Below are positions 1 through 7,877 of a stretch of DNA of 64,000 nt, piece by piece. Under the pieces are notes generated by a model. The model worked only from the letters and a program-made list of their open reading frames with translations. It ran no database searches and was not told the origin of the DNA. Both the position numbers and the translations under genes were made by a program. The first letter of the stretch is position 1; each line of letters begins with the position of its first letter. Origin of the DNA: CAYQUO01 sp964420835 (GTDB lineage: Bacteria; Chloroflexota; Anaerolineae; Anaerolineales; Anaerolineaceae); contig CAYQUO010000005.1 in assembly GCA_964420835.1 (NCBI GenBank), positions 117,184 through 181,183 of the forward strand. Reading direction: 5' to 3'.

Positions 1-1
1 A

Positions 2-553
2 GATGTAAATGACCTGAGAAAAGGCGTCACCTTTGAATATGACGGGCAGTTGTTCAAGGTCCTGGATTATGAACACAATAAACCAGGCCGGGGAAATGCC
101 ACAATCCGCATAAAAGCAAGAAATTTGCGAACAGGCTCCACACTTGAAAAAACCTTCATCTCAGGCAATCGAGTGCAGGATGTGCGTTTGGAGTATCAGA
201 ATGTGCAATACATCTATAATGATGGGCACTTTTATACCTTTATGAACACTCAGACCTATGAACAACCATCAGTTCCGGTTGAAATTATTGGAGAAACGGT
301 CAACTTCCTAAAAGAAGGATTGGAGGTGAAGTTGACTCTTTATCACAATGAAATCATCGATATCGAGTTGCCTACATCTGTTGACCTTAAGGTCACCAGC
401 TCCGAAGTGGCTGTCCGAGGCGATACAGCAACGGGGGTTACCAAACGAGTTACCGTTGAAACAGGCGCCAAGGTGGATGTGCCATCCTTCGTGAATGAGG
501 GAGACATTATCCGCGTGGATACAAGGTCGGGAGCGTATCTGACCCGGGTTTAA
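2..553 (+). CDS. efp: Elongation factor P, 5' end outside window
   Basis: EF-P binds the ribosome between the P and E sites and relieves stalling at polyproline. The reading frame is open from base 2, and the visible part (183 codons) lacks only about the first two residues of a normal EF-P of roughly 185 residues. The three beta-barrel domains are all present: a KOW-like N domain, a central OB domain, and a C-terminal OB domain ending SGAYLTRV. The tip loop reads NKPGRGNA. If two residues are missing, the tip is Arg32, where lysine-type EF-Ps have Lys. The Pro-Gly before it is kept, as in Thermus EF-P and unlike the EarP/rhamnosylated type. No modification enzyme gene is in the window. Identity is very secure; the modification state is unknown. 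Confidence 0.95.
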   Translation, partial: DVNDLRKGVTFEYDGQLFKVLDYEHNKPGRGNATIRIKARNLRTGSTLEKTFISGNRVQDVRLEYQNVQYIYNDGHFYTFMNTQTYEQPSVPVEIIGETVNFLKEGLEVKLTLYHNEIIDIELPTSVDLKVTSSEVAVRGDTATGVTKRVTVETGAKVDVPSFVNEGDIIRVDTRSGAYLTRV

Positions 554-620
554 TACCTTATCTCTTCGGGTTGTTTTCACACCCATAAAAATATCCTTCT
601 CGTCGTTAAATATTGACAAG

Positions 621-968
621 ATGCGAACACCAAGCGGAATCGAGTGCCAATTTTTCTATGGGAATTATTTCCGTGGCAGGAACATGGAAGAGTGCCAGCT
701 GTTGAAAATCGACAGGAAGAAAAGCAAATGGAGTTCAGAGCTATGTAAAACCTGTCAAGTTCCTGCCATTCTTCGGGCAAATGCCTGTAATCATATGGAA
801 TTGTCAGTTGAGATTAAAAACAGATATCTGGGATTAAGAAAAATGATGAAAGTTCGGGCTTACTGCAGAAAATCCATGACCGATGTACTCCAACCCGAAA
901 TCGGCTGCGGTCTTTGCCATCCACTACCCGAAATTTTCTTGCAATCCAAACCCAACCAACATTCTTGA
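621..968 (+). CDS. Small conserved-looking eight-cysteine protein, function unknown
   Basis: The protein is 115 residues and I do not recognise a named function. It contains eight cysteines (residues 9, 25, 42, 45, 56, 82, 96, 99) plus His100. They are arranged as CxxC at 42-45 and CGLCH at 96-100, with intervening blocks such as FFYGNYFRGR and PAILRANAC. The spacing suggests bound zinc or an Fe-S cluster, which is inference. There is no signal peptide or membrane segment. No good Shine-Dalgarno precedes the ATG; the upstream AT-rich run (TTAAATATTGACAAG) could be a promoter close to the start. The last 10-15 residues look disordered. It lies between efp and ftsH on the same strand. The composition and motif-like blocks argue that it is a real gene and not a chance ORF. 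Confidence 0.6.
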   Translation: MRTPSGIECQFFYGNYFRGRNMEECQLLKIDRKKSKWSSELCKTCQVPAILRANACNHMELSVEIKNRYLGLRKMMKVRAYCRKSMTDVLQPEIGCGLCHPLPEIFLQSKPNQHS

Positions 969-1158
969 TTGATACATCAAAATATTCGTTTTTCCACAGT
1001 CAGTTTGCCGGCTGATAACCAACTTGTTTTGTTGGGCCCCACCTATTATACAATCCATAAAGCTAAAAACCTGAATTTGCCGAACAACCACTGTTTATAA
1101 GAAATTTCTTAATTCTTCCTAATCTTCTGGTTTATCTCTGGTTTCCCATTCCATCCAT

Positions 1159-1167
1159 TGGTATAAT
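1159..1167 (+). promoter_or_regulatory. Extended -10 promoter for ftsH
   Basis: The box is TGGTATAAT: a perfect TATAAT with the TG of an extended -10. No convincing -35 lies 16-18 bp upstream, which is acceptable for extended -10 promoters. The predicted transcript would have a leader of about 45 nt ending in GGAGG (1209-1213) before the GTG start. The rest of the 969-1218 gap shows nothing else that I can interpret. Confidence 0.55.
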
Positions 1168-1218
1168 GACTTTAATACCCGCAAGAAATGGGTTTTTTGC
1201 AGGTTTCTGGAGGAAGTA

Positions 1219-3081
1219 GTGGCACAACGAAACCAGTCTTATGTTATTTATCTGCTTCTATTTGTTGCCATCATCGCTATGCTGGTGTATAGCTTTGGTG
1301 CACAAGGAAGTAATCAGGAAGCCTTATCTATTAATGAGGTGGCAGAACAGATCCAGGGAGGTAAAGTAGCCAGAATAGTTGAGGACGAGAACCGGCTTAC
1401 AGTAATCTTCCATGATGGCACGCAGAGGAAATCCACAAAAGAGGCTGATGCCACCCTGGTTGAACAGCTTCTTCAGTTGGGAGTGACCAGCGAAAAACTC
1501 AATTCATCCAAGATCAAGGTTGAAATTAAACCCCCCAGCGCATGGATGGGGGTATTAACGGCCCTTGGTTATGTATTACCATTCATAATTTTAGGGGCTG
1601 CCTTCTTCTTTATATTTCGGCAAGCACAAGGCTCCAACAATGCCGCGATGTCTTTTGGAAAATCACGTGCCCGCATGTTCACCGGGGATCAGCCAACGGT
1701 TACATTTGAAGACGTCGCTGGAGTCGAGGAATCAAAGGAGGAACTAAAGGAGGTTGTTGAGTTTCTCCGTGAGCCGCAAAAGTTCATCTCCCTTGGTGCA
1801 AGGATTCCCAAGGGGGTTTTATTGGTCGGACCTCCAGGGACAGGCAAAACACTTCTAGCCAAAGCGGTATCCGGCGAAGCAGGTGTTCCATTTTTCTCCA
1901 TTTCCGGATCCGAATTTGTGGAGATGTTTGTGGGCGTTGGGGCAAGCAGGGTGCGCGACCTTTTTGAACAGGCTAAACGACATTCACCTTGTATTGTTTT
2001 CGTGGACGAGATTGACGCAGTTGGAAGACAGCGAGGTGCTGGTCTCGGTGGCAGCCATGACGAACGGGAACAAACCCTAAACCAGCTTCTTGTTGAAATG
2101 GATGGTTTTGATACTGACACGAACATTATCATTATGGCCGCCACCAACAGGCCAGACATCCTGGATCCTGCGTTGCTGCGCCCTGGACGGTTTGACCGGC
2201 GGGTCGTTCTTGACAGACCGGACGTCAAGGGGCGCGAGGCCATCCTGAAGGTCCATATCAAGGGGAAACCTCTTGAACCGAATGTGGATATGGCCATTTT
2301 GGCACGGGCAACACCCGGGTTTGTAGGCGCAGACCTGGAAAACCTCGTTAATGAAGCAGCCATCCTTGCAGCACGTCGTAATAAACAGGTGATAACCCAA
2401 TCAGAATTTGAAGAAGCCATTGAACGGGTAATTGCCGGACCAGAAAGGAAAAGCCGTCTAATCAGCGAGGAAGAAAAACGCGTAGTCGCCTACCATGAAG
2501 CCGGTCATGCAGTAATTATGAACGTGTTGCCTGAAGCCAATCCTGTCCACAAAGTGTCCATCATTGCCCGAGGCATGATGGGCGGTTACACTATCTCTCT
2601 GCCTGCCGAGGACCGTATTCTTATGTCCCGAAAAAAGATCATTGCAGAAATGATCAGCCTGCTTGGCGGCCGGGTGGCTGAGGAGATCGTGTTCGACGAT
2701 ATCACCTCAGGGGCTTCAAATGATATTGAACGCGTCACCCAACTGGCACGGAACATGGTCACTCGCCTGGGTATGAGCCAGGAACTGGGTCCAATGATCT
2801 ATGGTCAAAAAGAAGAACTGATCTTCCTTGGCCGTGAAATCTCTGAACAGCGGGATTATTCAGAGACCATTGCCACCCAGATTGACAAAGAGGTTCGAAA
2901 ATTGGTGAACGATTCCTACGACCAGGCAAGGAAAATCCTGACACAATACCGCAAGGAATTGGATGCGGTTGCAGAACGACTGCTGGAAGTCGAAACCATT
3001 TCCAAGGATGAGTTCGAAGAGATCTTCCCGCCTCCAAACCCGAAAAAGAGTGGAACACCCGTTTTCGTAAGCAAGAATTGA
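1219..3081 (+). CDS. ftsH: ATP-dependent zinc metalloprotease FtsH
   Basis: FtsH is a membrane-anchored hexameric AAA+ protease that extracts and degrades membrane and regulatory proteins. The protein is 620 residues, a normal length. Two transmembrane segments (about 8-27 and 111-134) flank a small extracytoplasmic domain. The AAA+ module has Walker A GPPGTGKT at 204-211, Walker B FVDEID, the FVGVGA pore loop and the second-region-of-homology arginines (RPGRFDRR). The M41 peptidase motif HEAGH has His426, Glu427 and His430, with the third zinc ligand at Asp502 in SGASNDIERVT. The start is GTG with GGAGG at 1209-1213. It appears to be transcribed alone from the extended -10 promoter and faces miaA convergently. 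Nothing essential is missing. Confidence 0.97.
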   Translation: MAQRNQSYVIYLLLFVAIIAMLVYSFGAQGSNQEALSINEVAEQIQGGKVARIVEDENRLTVIFHDGTQRKSTKEADATLVEQLLQLGVTSEKLNSSKIKVEIKPPSAWMGVLTALGYVLPFIILGAAFFFIFRQAQGSNNAAMSFGKSRARMFTGDQPTVTFEDVAGVEESKEELKEVVEFLREPQKFISLGARIPKGVLLVGPPGTGKTLLAKAVSGEAGVPFFSISGSEFVEMFVGVGASRVRDLFEQAKRHSPCIVFVDEIDAVGRQRGAGLGGSHDEREQTLNQLLVEMDGFDTDTNIIIMAATNRPDILDPALLRPGRFDRRVVLDRPDVKGREAILKVHIKGKPLEPNVDMAILARATPGFVGADLENLVNEAAILAARRNKQVITQSEFEEAIERVIAGPERKSRLISEEEKRVVAYHEAGHAVIMNVLPEANPVHKVSIIARGMMGGYTISLPAEDRILMSRKKIIAEMISLLGGRVAEEIVFDDITSGASNDIERVTQLARNMVTRLGMSQELGPMIYGQKEELIFLGREISEQRDYSETIATQIDKEVRKLVNDSYDQARKILTQYRKELDAVAERLLEVETISKDEFEEIFPPPNPKKSGTPVFVSKN

Positions 3082-3124
3082 CAACCACATTGCATTGGAT
3101 TGAAGACCGCTGTTCACTACGAAT

Positions 3125-3142
3125 AAGGCACCATCGCCTTTT
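3125..3142 (+). terminator. Weak hairpin after ftsH
   Basis: AAGGC (3125-3129) can pair with GCCTT (3136-3140) across a six-base loop, with only a short T run following. It sits in the convergent gap between ftsH and miaA, so it may terminate either gene. The stem is short and the call is tentative. Confidence 0.25.
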
Positions 3143-3231
3143 GACAGAGGATTTATCAATCCCGTTGCTTTAAATAATCAAGAACGATATCGCTGTCCTT
3201 TTTAGTAAGGGGGTTTTCAGCGGCAGGTCGG

Positions 3232-4197
3232 TCAATCAATTGTTCGAGAAGGCCTTATATTCCAGGCATGCCTGTTTTGAATGATATCCAGTGCTCTTTC
3301 CAATAGATCCGGCGTTTCCACTTCCAGCCAATGGATGGTGGGAGAATCTGGTGGAAACCAATTTGCCTGGCGGCGAACAAAACGACGAGTATTCCTTCTC
3401 ATCATTATTATCGCTTCATCGAGTGTGGTTTCACCCTTTAGATACGAGATAATTTCCCGATAGCCAATGGCGGTGAAAGGGGTAATATCCATAGCATACC
3501 CGCTGGCCAGTAGATTACGGACCTCCTCCACAAGGCCGTCCATTATCATCTTATCAATCCTTGCATCAATTCTATTGTACAAATCAACCCTGGAGACCTG
3601 TAAACCGATGACCAAACTGCTATATGGGGAAATCCATTTCTTGCGTTGCGAAGAAAAACGCCTTCCAGAAGTAAAAATAACCTCTAGCGCTCTGATTGTA
3701 CGGCGTGCATTACGAGGATCGATCGAAGCGGCTGCCGGCGGGTCCAACAACTTAAGGTAATGATGGAGTTGTGCATTGCCAATCTCCCCGGCAATGCCAA
3801 ACAAAATACCCCGAATACGCGGATCGGGCTTTACTTCAGGAGGTTTCCAGCCCTCAACCACTGCACGTATGTATTGACCGGTGCCACCGACCAAAATAGG
3901 CAGCCTACCCCTGGAATGGATCTCCTGAATGGCCCGGTTCGCTTCTTCCTGAAACACCACGAGGTTCCACGGATGGTCCGGGTCTGTGACATCGATGAGG
4001 TGGTGGGGCACTGAATTAAGTTCATCCCGGGAAGGTTTTGCTGTTCCAATATCCATTCCCCTGTAAAACTGGCAGGAATCTGCAGAGATTATTTCACCAT
4101 CAACCCGTTGAGCCAGGGCAATCGCCAGGCTGCTTTTTCCTGCTGCTGTTGGCCCAACTAGTACAATCAAAGGGCAAGGTAAATCAGTGGCGTACAT
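3232..4197 (-). CDS. miaA: tRNA dimethylallyltransferase MiaA
   Basis: MiaA transfers a dimethylallyl group to N6 of A37 in tRNAs that read UNN codons, the first step of (ms2)i6A formation. Starting at the ATG at 4197 gives 321 residues, a typical size. The P-loop GPTAAGKS is at residues 15-22, followed by the catalytic-aspartate block ISADSCQFYRGMDIGTAKP with Asp40 and then VGGTGQYIRAVVEGW. The frame stays open 36 codons further upstream, but that extension lies inside yraN and looks unlike MiaA. With this start the gene overlaps the end of yraN by 14 bp, implying co-transcription. Confidence 0.95.
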   Translation of the reverse strand: MYATDLPCPLIVLVGPTAAGKSSLAIALAQRVDGEIISADSCQFYRGMDIGTAKPSRDELNSVPHHLIDVTDPDHPWNLVVFQEEANRAIQEIHSRGRLPILVGGTGQYIRAVVEGWKPPEVKPDPRIRGILFGIAGEIGNAQLHHYLKLLDPPAAASIDPRNARRTIRALEVIFTSGRRFSSQRKKWISPYSSLVIGLQVSRVDLYNRIDARIDKMIMDGLVEEVRNLLASGYAMDITPFTAIGYREIISYLKGETTLDEAIIMMRRNTRRFVRRQANWFPPDSPTIHWLEVETPDLLERALDIIQNRHAWNIRPSRTID

Positions 4198-4546
4198 CCT
4201 GAAACCATTCAATCTGGCAGGAGTCCATGGCAGGCGTCGACCGGATCGACAATACATCGATCCTCCAGTTTCCTGTAATTTCCTCGTGTTCCTGAAGGTA
4301 GGCATGGATTGAGTTTTCCAGATGTTTCAGTTTTTTTTGGGTAACAGATGTTTCCGGCATACCATACGCATCTGTAGTCCTTGTTTTCACTTCAACAAAA
4401 ACCATCTCCGTGCCTTTCTTAACGATCAGGTCGATCTCACCATAAGGAGTATGGACATTTAGGTCCAGAACTTCGAAGCCTTTTCCTGACAGGTAGTTGG
4501 CTGCAATTTCTTCACCCCATTTACCCACTCGTTCCTTATGGCGCAT
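4184..4546 (-). CDS. yraN: YraN family endonuclease-like protein (UPF0102)
   Basis: This small family has a restriction-endonuclease-like fold and is often found near rnhB, recombination or tRNA-modification genes; its exact role is unknown. From the ATG at 4546 it is 120 residues. It shows the family core GEEIAANYLSGKGFEVLD, then the catalytic-like GEIDLIVK and FVEVKTR blocks (the D...ExK pattern of PD-(D/E)XK nucleases). An in-frame codon at 4588 would extend it, but that lies upstream of the likely -10 box at 4574-4579, so the shorter start is preferred. It is first in a two-gene unit with miaA. Confidence 0.9.
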   Translation of the reverse strand: MRHKERVGKWGEEIAANYLSGKGFEVLDLNVHTPYGEIDLIVKKGTEMVFVEVKTRTTDAYGMPETSVTQKKLKHLENSIHAYLQEHEEITGNWRIDVLSIRSTPAMDSCQIEWFQDVRH

Positions 4547-4573
4547 GTCCCAACCCCATCTTCCTTGTGAAAA

Positions 4574-4579
4574 ATTATA
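4574..4579 (-). promoter_or_regulatory. -10 box for yraN-miaA
   Basis: On the minus strand this reads GGTTATAATTT, a perfect TATAAT. It is about 27 nt before the preferred yraN ATG, leaving a leader of about 20 nt with a GGGTTGGG Shine-Dalgarno-like stretch. No clear -35 is seen. Confidence 0.45.
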
Positions 4580-4644
4580 ACCCACCACAGGGTTTGGCTG
4601 GGCAATTTGCCCTGTAGGCTAAACCCGGCACCTGCAGGATGAAA

Positions 4645-4656
4645 TTGATGTAAAAT
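4645..4656 (+). promoter_or_regulatory. Probable -10 region for the cinA operon
   Basis: TTGATGTAAAAT lies 38 nt before the cinA ATG. The same 12 bases recur upstream of the DUF4870 gene at 40853-40864, which supports a promoter element with -10 box TAAAAT. No -35 was identified. Confidence 0.35.
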
Positions 4657-4693
4657 AAATCATCTATATGATGTTTCCCCTCTGGAATGGAAA

Positions 4694-5884
4694 ATGCCCT
4701 CAGCTGAAATATTAGCAATTGGAACCGAGCTTCTTCTGGGAGTTACGCTGGACACGAATACACAGTATCTCGCCAGAGCTCTCCGGGATACCGGGGTGGA
4801 CCTTTACCGCACCACGATCATTGGTGATAATGAAGACCGAATTGCCACGGCGGTCAGGGAAGCCATTGAGCGTTGTAATATCCTCATTACCACCGGTGGT
4901 CTTGGCCCGACAGTGGATGATCCCACCAGACAGGCCGTGGCAAAGGCAATTAATACAGAATTAAGGTTCCATCCGGAATTATGGGAGCAGATTCTCGAGA
5001 GATTCTCCAAGTTTGGCCGAACACCCACCGAGAATAACCGCCGCCAGGCATATATCCCAGCTGGCGCGATCGTCATCCCAAACTCTGTTGGCACCGCACC
5101 TGCTTTTCGGGTTGACAAGGGAACTTCAACCATAATCTGTTTGCCCGGTGTGCCAAGGGAGATGGAGTATATTTACCTTAACGAGGTGCGCCCTTTTCTA
5201 AAATCGCATTACCACCTGCAGGGAATCATCCGTGTTCACACCTTGCATCTTTCAGGTGTTGGTGAATCACAGGTGGATTCCTGGATTGCGCATCTGGAGA
5301 CTCTAACAAATCCAACCGTGGGTTTATCCGCACATTCCGGCAGAATCGATATCCGCATCACCGCCAAGGCGGATGACCCGGAGGCGGCCGATCAAATGAT
5401 CGCGCAATTATTGCCAGAACTGCGCGATCTGTTGGGCGAAAACTTGTACGGTGAAAACGAGACAACCTTGGAAGCAGTTATTGACGAGTATCTTGACGTA
5501 ATTGGCAAGAGGTTGACAGTTATGGAGTGCGGCTTAGGCGGATTAATCTGCGATCGACTTAATGCTCTGTCCACCATCCCGTATTGTGTTCAATACAATT
5601 TTGATGTTCCTCCCATAGAGGATTTCAAAAACCGCCTTGAGAAACAGATGAAGGAACACAAGGCTGGTATTGGCATTGGTATTAAATTGATCCCCGGCAT
5701 GAATACCCATACCCTTTATGCCATCGTTCTTCCCTACATGGATGAAAGTTGCATGTTTCAGTATGGTGGCCCTTCAACGTTGGCTTCACTTTGGGCGTCC
5801 AATTATTCACTGGATCTCCTTAGAAGAACGCTCAAGAATAATTTACAATCAATGAACAAAGGAGTTGTCATTGATCATGGATAA
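4694..5884 (+). CDS. cinA: CinA-like protein with a degenerate C-terminal amidase domain
   Basis: CinA proteins pair an N-terminal MoCF/COG1058 domain (ADP-ribose pyrophosphatase in characterised members) with a C-terminal PncC domain (nicotinamide-mononucleotide deamidase), both in pyridine-nucleotide salvage. The 396-residue protein has a clear N-terminal domain: AIGTELL near residue 10, TTGGLGPTVDD at 66-76, and PGVPREM. The C-terminal domain is recognisable only faintly. Where PncC has an ESCTGG-type motif it reads ECGLGG (Glu278, Cys279, Gly280), so the usual serine is replaced. I infer pyrophosphatase activity is kept and deamidase activity lost or altered. The next ORF starts inside its last codons, so the two are probably co-translated. 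Confidence 0.85.
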   Translation: MPSAEILAIGTELLLGVTLDTNTQYLARALRDTGVDLYRTTIIGDNEDRIATAVREAIERCNILITTGGLGPTVDDPTRQAVAKAINTELRFHPELWEQILERFSKFGRTPTENNRRQAYIPAGAIVIPNSVGTAPAFRVDKGTSTIICLPGVPREMEYIYLNEVRPFLKSHYHLQGIIRVHTLHLSGVGESQVDSWIAHLETLTNPTVGLSAHSGRIDIRITAKADDPEAADQMIAQLLPELRDLLGENLYGENETTLEAVIDEYLDVIGKRLTVMECGLGGLICDRLNALSTIPYCVQYNFDVPPIEDFKNRLEKQMKEHKAGIGIGIKLIPGMNTHTLYAIVLPYMDESCMFQYGGPSTLASLWASNYSLDLLRRTLKNNLQSMNKGVVIDHG

Positions 5885-7850
5885 GGTGGATACCCTTTTT
5901 CACAACGCCTGTGTATTAACCATGGATGACTCCTTCAACCAATTTATGCCGGGGGCGGTCGCCATCTCGGGCGACAGCATTGTGGCAGTTGGAACAGATA
6001 CGGCGTTAATGGCCAGATACTCTCCTGCCAGAAAGTATGATTGCAAGGGGAAGGTTCTCATGCCCGGCATCATTAATGGACATACACATCTCCCGATGAA
6101 CCTTCTTCGCAGCCTGGCTGACGATCTGAGGCTTGATGTTTGGCTGATGGGATACATGATGCCCGTCGAACGGGAATTTGTCACACCGGAATTTGTGCGA
6201 TTGGGAACACAATTGGCTTGCGCTGAACTAATCCGGGGCGGTGTCACAACGTTTTGTGACATGTACTATTTTGAAGAGGAAGTGGCACGAGCCGCTTCAA
6301 ACGCGGGACTTAGGGGTATCTGCGGCGAGACGATCCTTAAATTTCCAACCCCTGATGCAGGTTCGTTTGAAGAATCCCTGGCTTATACGAGAGGATTCAT
6401 TTCTCGATGGAAACATCATCAATTGATCATTCCTGCAATTGCCCCACATGCAGCATATACTTGCACCAGTGAATTGCTTCAAATGTGTTCTTCACTGGCA
6501 GTTGAATTGGACGTACCGCTGATCACCCATATTTCAGAAACCGCACTTGAAGTAGAAAACATCCGAAGTGAAACGGGCATGCCTGTAGTTCCCTTTCTGA
6601 AGAAAAATAATCTTTTCGACCCGAAAGTGATCGCCGCACATTGTGTCCACATTGACGAGGGAGAGATTCGCACTCTGCAACATTATGGTGTTGGAGTGGT
6701 CCACAATCCATCTTCCAATCTGAAGCTGGCATCAGGAATTGCTCCCGTACGCAGGATGCTTGAACTAGATGTTCATGTTGGCATCGGTACAGATGGAGCC
6801 GCATCTAACAATGATCTGGATATGTTCGAAGAAATGCGACTGGCTTCCTTTTTGGGGAAGAATTTTAGCGCAGATCCGACGGCTCTTCCTGCAAGAACAA
6901 TCCTTTCCATGGTCACCAGCACAGGCGCAAAAGCTTTGCATATCGATCATCTGACTGGTTCGCTCGAAGTTGGAAAACGGGCAGATCTGATCCTGGTAGA
7001 TATCTCATCCATTCATAACTCACCTCAATTTAAGAGGGGATCCAATTCCATTTACGCCCAATTGGTATACGCTGGCAAGTCCACTGACGTGTCAGATGTT
7101 ATGGTCAATGGGAGATTCCTAATGGAAAACCATCAATTATTAACACTGAACGAATCAGATCTGATCAGGTCCAGTCAATCCTATGCCGTCAGGATCGACA
7201 GTTTTCTGATGGAACGGGAAAAATCGATCATATCGAAATTGATCGCCATCGGTGGTGTATCACAAGAGGAGAGTTTTGAAGTACAAGCCAAGGTTCCAGT
7301 TGCTGATTTGGGACCTTTCCTGGAAAAATTGAATGCAATGAAGAATTCGATCATCCGAAAACGACATTACCGGGAATATGACACCTACTTTTCGTTCACC
7401 GAGCAGGAACAGGGTTACTTGCGGTTCCGGGAAGACCATTTTATCGATGAATCGGACAAAGTGACCAACGTGAGATCCCGTATCACCCACATCGGCCCGG
7501 CAAGTGAATACAAGTATCCACACGGTGTCGTCCTTTCACGAAGCCGGTACATTGCTGAAGCGAAACAAAGCCTTCGGTTTTATCGTGAATACTTTCAACC
7601 CTTGCGGGAATATGATATTGAAAAGGATCGATTAAGATACCTAGTTGATATCGACGGCAAGGAGTTTTTTATTAACCTGGATACAATTACGAAGCCGTCA
7701 CTTGGAAAATTCATCGAGATTAAGAGTCGGACATGGAGCCGCAAGGATGCCGAGGAGAAATCACAGGTAATCACGAAAATATTGACATCGCTTGGAGTAT
7801 CAAAAGAACAAGCAATTGCCCGGGATTATCTTGGGATGTTAAGTTTATAG
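5877..7850 (+). CDS. Amidohydrolase (MTA/SAH deaminase-like) fused to a CYTH-like domain
   Basis: The N-terminal part (about 1-440) is a metal-dependent amidohydrolase closest to the MtaD/SsnA/TrzN group that deaminates 5'-methylthioadenosine, S-adenosylhomocysteine and similar compounds. Metal ligands are visible: His69 and His71 (GHTH), His191 (APHAAY), His255 (AAHCVH) and Asp306 (GTDGAASN). Residues about 465-655 form a second domain resembling CYTH triphosphate tunnel enzymes. It has an N-terminal ExExK-like motif with the middle Glu as Gln (Glu468, Gln470, Lys472), then DTYF, GYLRFRE and a C-terminal NLDTI...LGKFIEIKSR block. CYTH enzymes act on inorganic or organic triphosphates or are class IV adenylate cyclases; substrates here are unknown. 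The ATG at 5877 was chosen; TTG at 5871 fits GGAG at 5860-5863 better and is an alternative. It overlaps cinA. Confidence 0.85.
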   Translation: MDKVDTLFHNACVLTMDDSFNQFMPGAVAISGDSIVAVGTDTALMARYSPARKYDCKGKVLMPGIINGHTHLPMNLLRSLADDLRLDVWLMGYMMPVEREFVTPEFVRLGTQLACAELIRGGVTTFCDMYYFEEEVARAASNAGLRGICGETILKFPTPDAGSFEESLAYTRGFISRWKHHQLIIPAIAPHAAYTCTSELLQMCSSLAVELDVPLITHISETALEVENIRSETGMPVVPFLKKNNLFDPKVIAAHCVHIDEGEIRTLQHYGVGVVHNPSSNLKLASGIAPVRRMLELDVHVGIGTDGAASNNDLDMFEEMRLASFLGKNFSADPTALPARTILSMVTSTGAKALHIDHLTGSLEVGKRADLILVDISSIHNSPQFKRGSNSIYAQLVYAGKSTDVSDVMVNGRFLMENHQLLTLNESDLIRSSQSYAVRIDSFLMEREKSIISKLIAIGGVSQEESFEVQAKVPVADLGPFLEKLNAMKNSIIRKRHYREYDTYFSFTEQEQGYLRFREDHFIDESDKVTNVRSRITHIGPASEYKYPHGVVLSRSRYIAEAKQSLRFYREYFQPLREYDIEKDRLRYLVDIDGKEFFINLDTITKPSLGKFIEIKSRTWSRKDAEEKSQVITKILTSLGVSKEQAIARDYLGMLSL

Positions 7851-7877
7851 CTTTTGGAAAAAAGAGGATTAAAACCT

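Noticed and set aside
1689..2420. Minus-strand open frame of 243 codons inside ftsH
   Set aside because: It is the antisense shadow of a clear FtsH ATPase domain, has no family motif, and is rich in Ser/Arg as expected for a shadow frame.
4198..4305. N-terminal extension of MiaA
   Set aside because: It lies inside yraN and has no MiaA character; the P-loop is normally about 15 residues from the start, as with ATG 4197.
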